Assembly: GCA_020746105.1 (NCBI GenBank)
Contig: CM036635.1
Coordinates: 11,302,001 to 11,366,000 of the forward strand
DNA: 64,000 nucleotides
Direction: 5' to 3'
Origin: Trogon surrucura
Lineage: Eukaryota > Chordata > Aves > Trogoniformes > Trogonidae
The stretch's first letter is position 1, and every line of letters begins with the position of its first letter. Made by a program: the position numbers and the translations under genes. The notes below the pieces were generated by a model that did no database searches, was not told where the DNA came from, and saw nothing but the letters and a program-made list of their open reading frames with translations. Positions 62,751 through 64,000 of this stretch are shown here, in pieces.

Positions 62751-64000
62751 TTGCAGGATGTAGTGCAAGCTGTTTCTATATAAACTTCCTAAAATGGGAA
62801 TTTTTGTCTATTCCTAGAAATTTTAGGTTAGGCAGCATATGTTTTCCCTCAGATTTCACTTCTATGCTTGTAGGAAGCAGGCATTTGAGGAACTGGGTAT
62901 CACTCACAGGGAACACCGAAAATGAAAAACACATGAACACAAGGCCAGGGCAGCTCCATGCTGTGGCCCTTAGAAGAGGCGAGTTGGAAGCACATTTTGT
63001 GTGACTGGGTATTTCAAAATTTTTGTCCTTGGAAACTAACTTCTGTGAAAAATGAATCAAGGCAAAAGAAGGATTAAAATTTTGATATCAGATTCTCAGA
63101 ATACTGATATCTTTTTTGAGTGAAGAGTTTAGTCCTGTTAGTAATTCCTCAAACCATTCAGTCCTGCAGAGGTGCAAAACACCCCAATGTGCATCTTTGC
63201 TACTACATTTCTTGGCCACAGCTTGTTCCTTTGTGCAATCTATATGACACATTAAAACAGTGCTTGCCAGCTGTTTTTCTTAGTGTCTCATTTGACAAGG
63301 ACGGGAAATTTGAAAATAAGCATTACTGTTTCCCTTGAAAAGACATAAAATTTGATTCTTGTCTAATAACGGAAAGGATTCATGCTGAGTGCCTTGCAGC
63401 TGAGGGACACTGAAGGACTGCTCTTGCTGAGAGCATTTGGAGGATTGAGGAGGTTCTGAAATCCTCTCCACCTGGCACTGCCACACACACACATCTTTCT
63501 GTTTCCGTAAGGCCATATCTGAGACGGGCAGTGCAGTACGATAATGCACGTGGCTGAAAACTTTTTCAGCTCAGAAGTAGGGACCTGCAGTGCATTTCTC
63601 CTTCTCTTGTTCTGGCTCTTCTCTGAGACCACTCGCAACCTAGAAACAGGGTCAGCAGATGATCTACCTGAGAAAGAGGGTAGATATGGATTCTTGACAG
63701 GGCAAGAGGGCTGTTGTCTCCTCATGGAGGTGCTGTGGTACGTGGGACCTGACTATGGGTATTGCTTTGTTAGAAATATTTTTGACAAGAGCATTTCTGA
63801 GCAAGTGCAGAAATGAAATCCCTTTTCTGGGTTCCAGAATTAGAAAGAATGGAGAAGTGTTTATCTGATTGTTCATTATGAAAACAGATGTAAAAACATT
63901 TCCTCTTTTTTCCCAGGTCGGTTTATGTGGTGTTGGGATCAAAGGGACAAGAATGACTCTTCCTGCAGCTGCTTCTTCATAGCAGGTTGCAGAGTGCGGC

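Larger units (their letters stand above)
55181..64000. other. Intergenic block to the window end, no gene recognised
   Basis: It contains the degenerate duplication at 60.2 kb, two TAAT clusters (60.7 and 62.7 kb) and a 9-bp perfect hairpin at 61418-61440. A minus-strand frame at 61127-61408 looks compositionally protein-like (polar, helix-friendly) but matches no family I know. A faint sense CR1-like phrase occurs at about 58.16-58.19 kb. Confidence 0.55.

Overview
The window reads as vertebrate nuclear DNA, most likely from a bird. The evidence is one intact GPCR gene of vertebrate type, an antisense CR1 tail, a decayed older CR1/L3-like LINE, and LTR-like sequences of the kind common in avian genomes. 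The rest is moderately AT-leaning intergenic sequence with homopolymer runs and short simple repeats. Nothing looks bacterial: there are no operons, ribosome-binding sites, CRISPR array or tRNA cluster. CR1 also occurs in turtles and crocodilians, so 'bird' is an inference.

The single gene supported as protein-coding is a urotensin II receptor (UTS2R family) on the minus strand at 21087-22235. Its 382-residue reading frame is uninterrupted and carries every landmark of the family. A 5' untranslated exon is suggested by a good splice acceptor at 22380-22381. The leader between that acceptor and the start codon holds four short upstream ORFs. A polyadenylation signal lies about 410 bases past the stop.

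Layout: 1-19494 is intergenic, with a CpG-dense patch near 7.3-7.4 kb. A 101-bp element with 17-bp inverted ends sits at 19495-19595. The receptor and its probable 3' UTR occupy about 20.67-22.38 kb. From 22.4 to 34.9 kb is non-coding sequence upstream of the receptor, with a CpG-enriched block near 25.2-25.4 kb and two weak MIR-like SINE relics. At 34.90-35.43 kb lies an antisense, decayed CR1/L3-like LINE whose reverse-transcriptase signature can still be read. It is followed at 35.96-36.36 kb by a solo-LTR-like fossil with a TATA box and a polyadenylation signal. From 36.4 to 51.2 kb is intergenic with one G-quadruplex motif. At 51.20-51.77 kb is a second LTR-like segment. At 55.1 kb is a short antisense CR1 3' tail. 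From 55.2 to 64.0 kb is intergenic, with a degenerate tandem duplication near 60.2-60.4 kb and AT-rich TAAT-motif clusters.

No set of genes here works together as a system. The window is one receptor gene in a gene-poor neighbourhood, and the remaining interest lies in its leader, in mobile-element fossils and in possible regulatory DNA. Short exons of other spliced genes, or non-coding transcripts, could be present and missed by reading alone.
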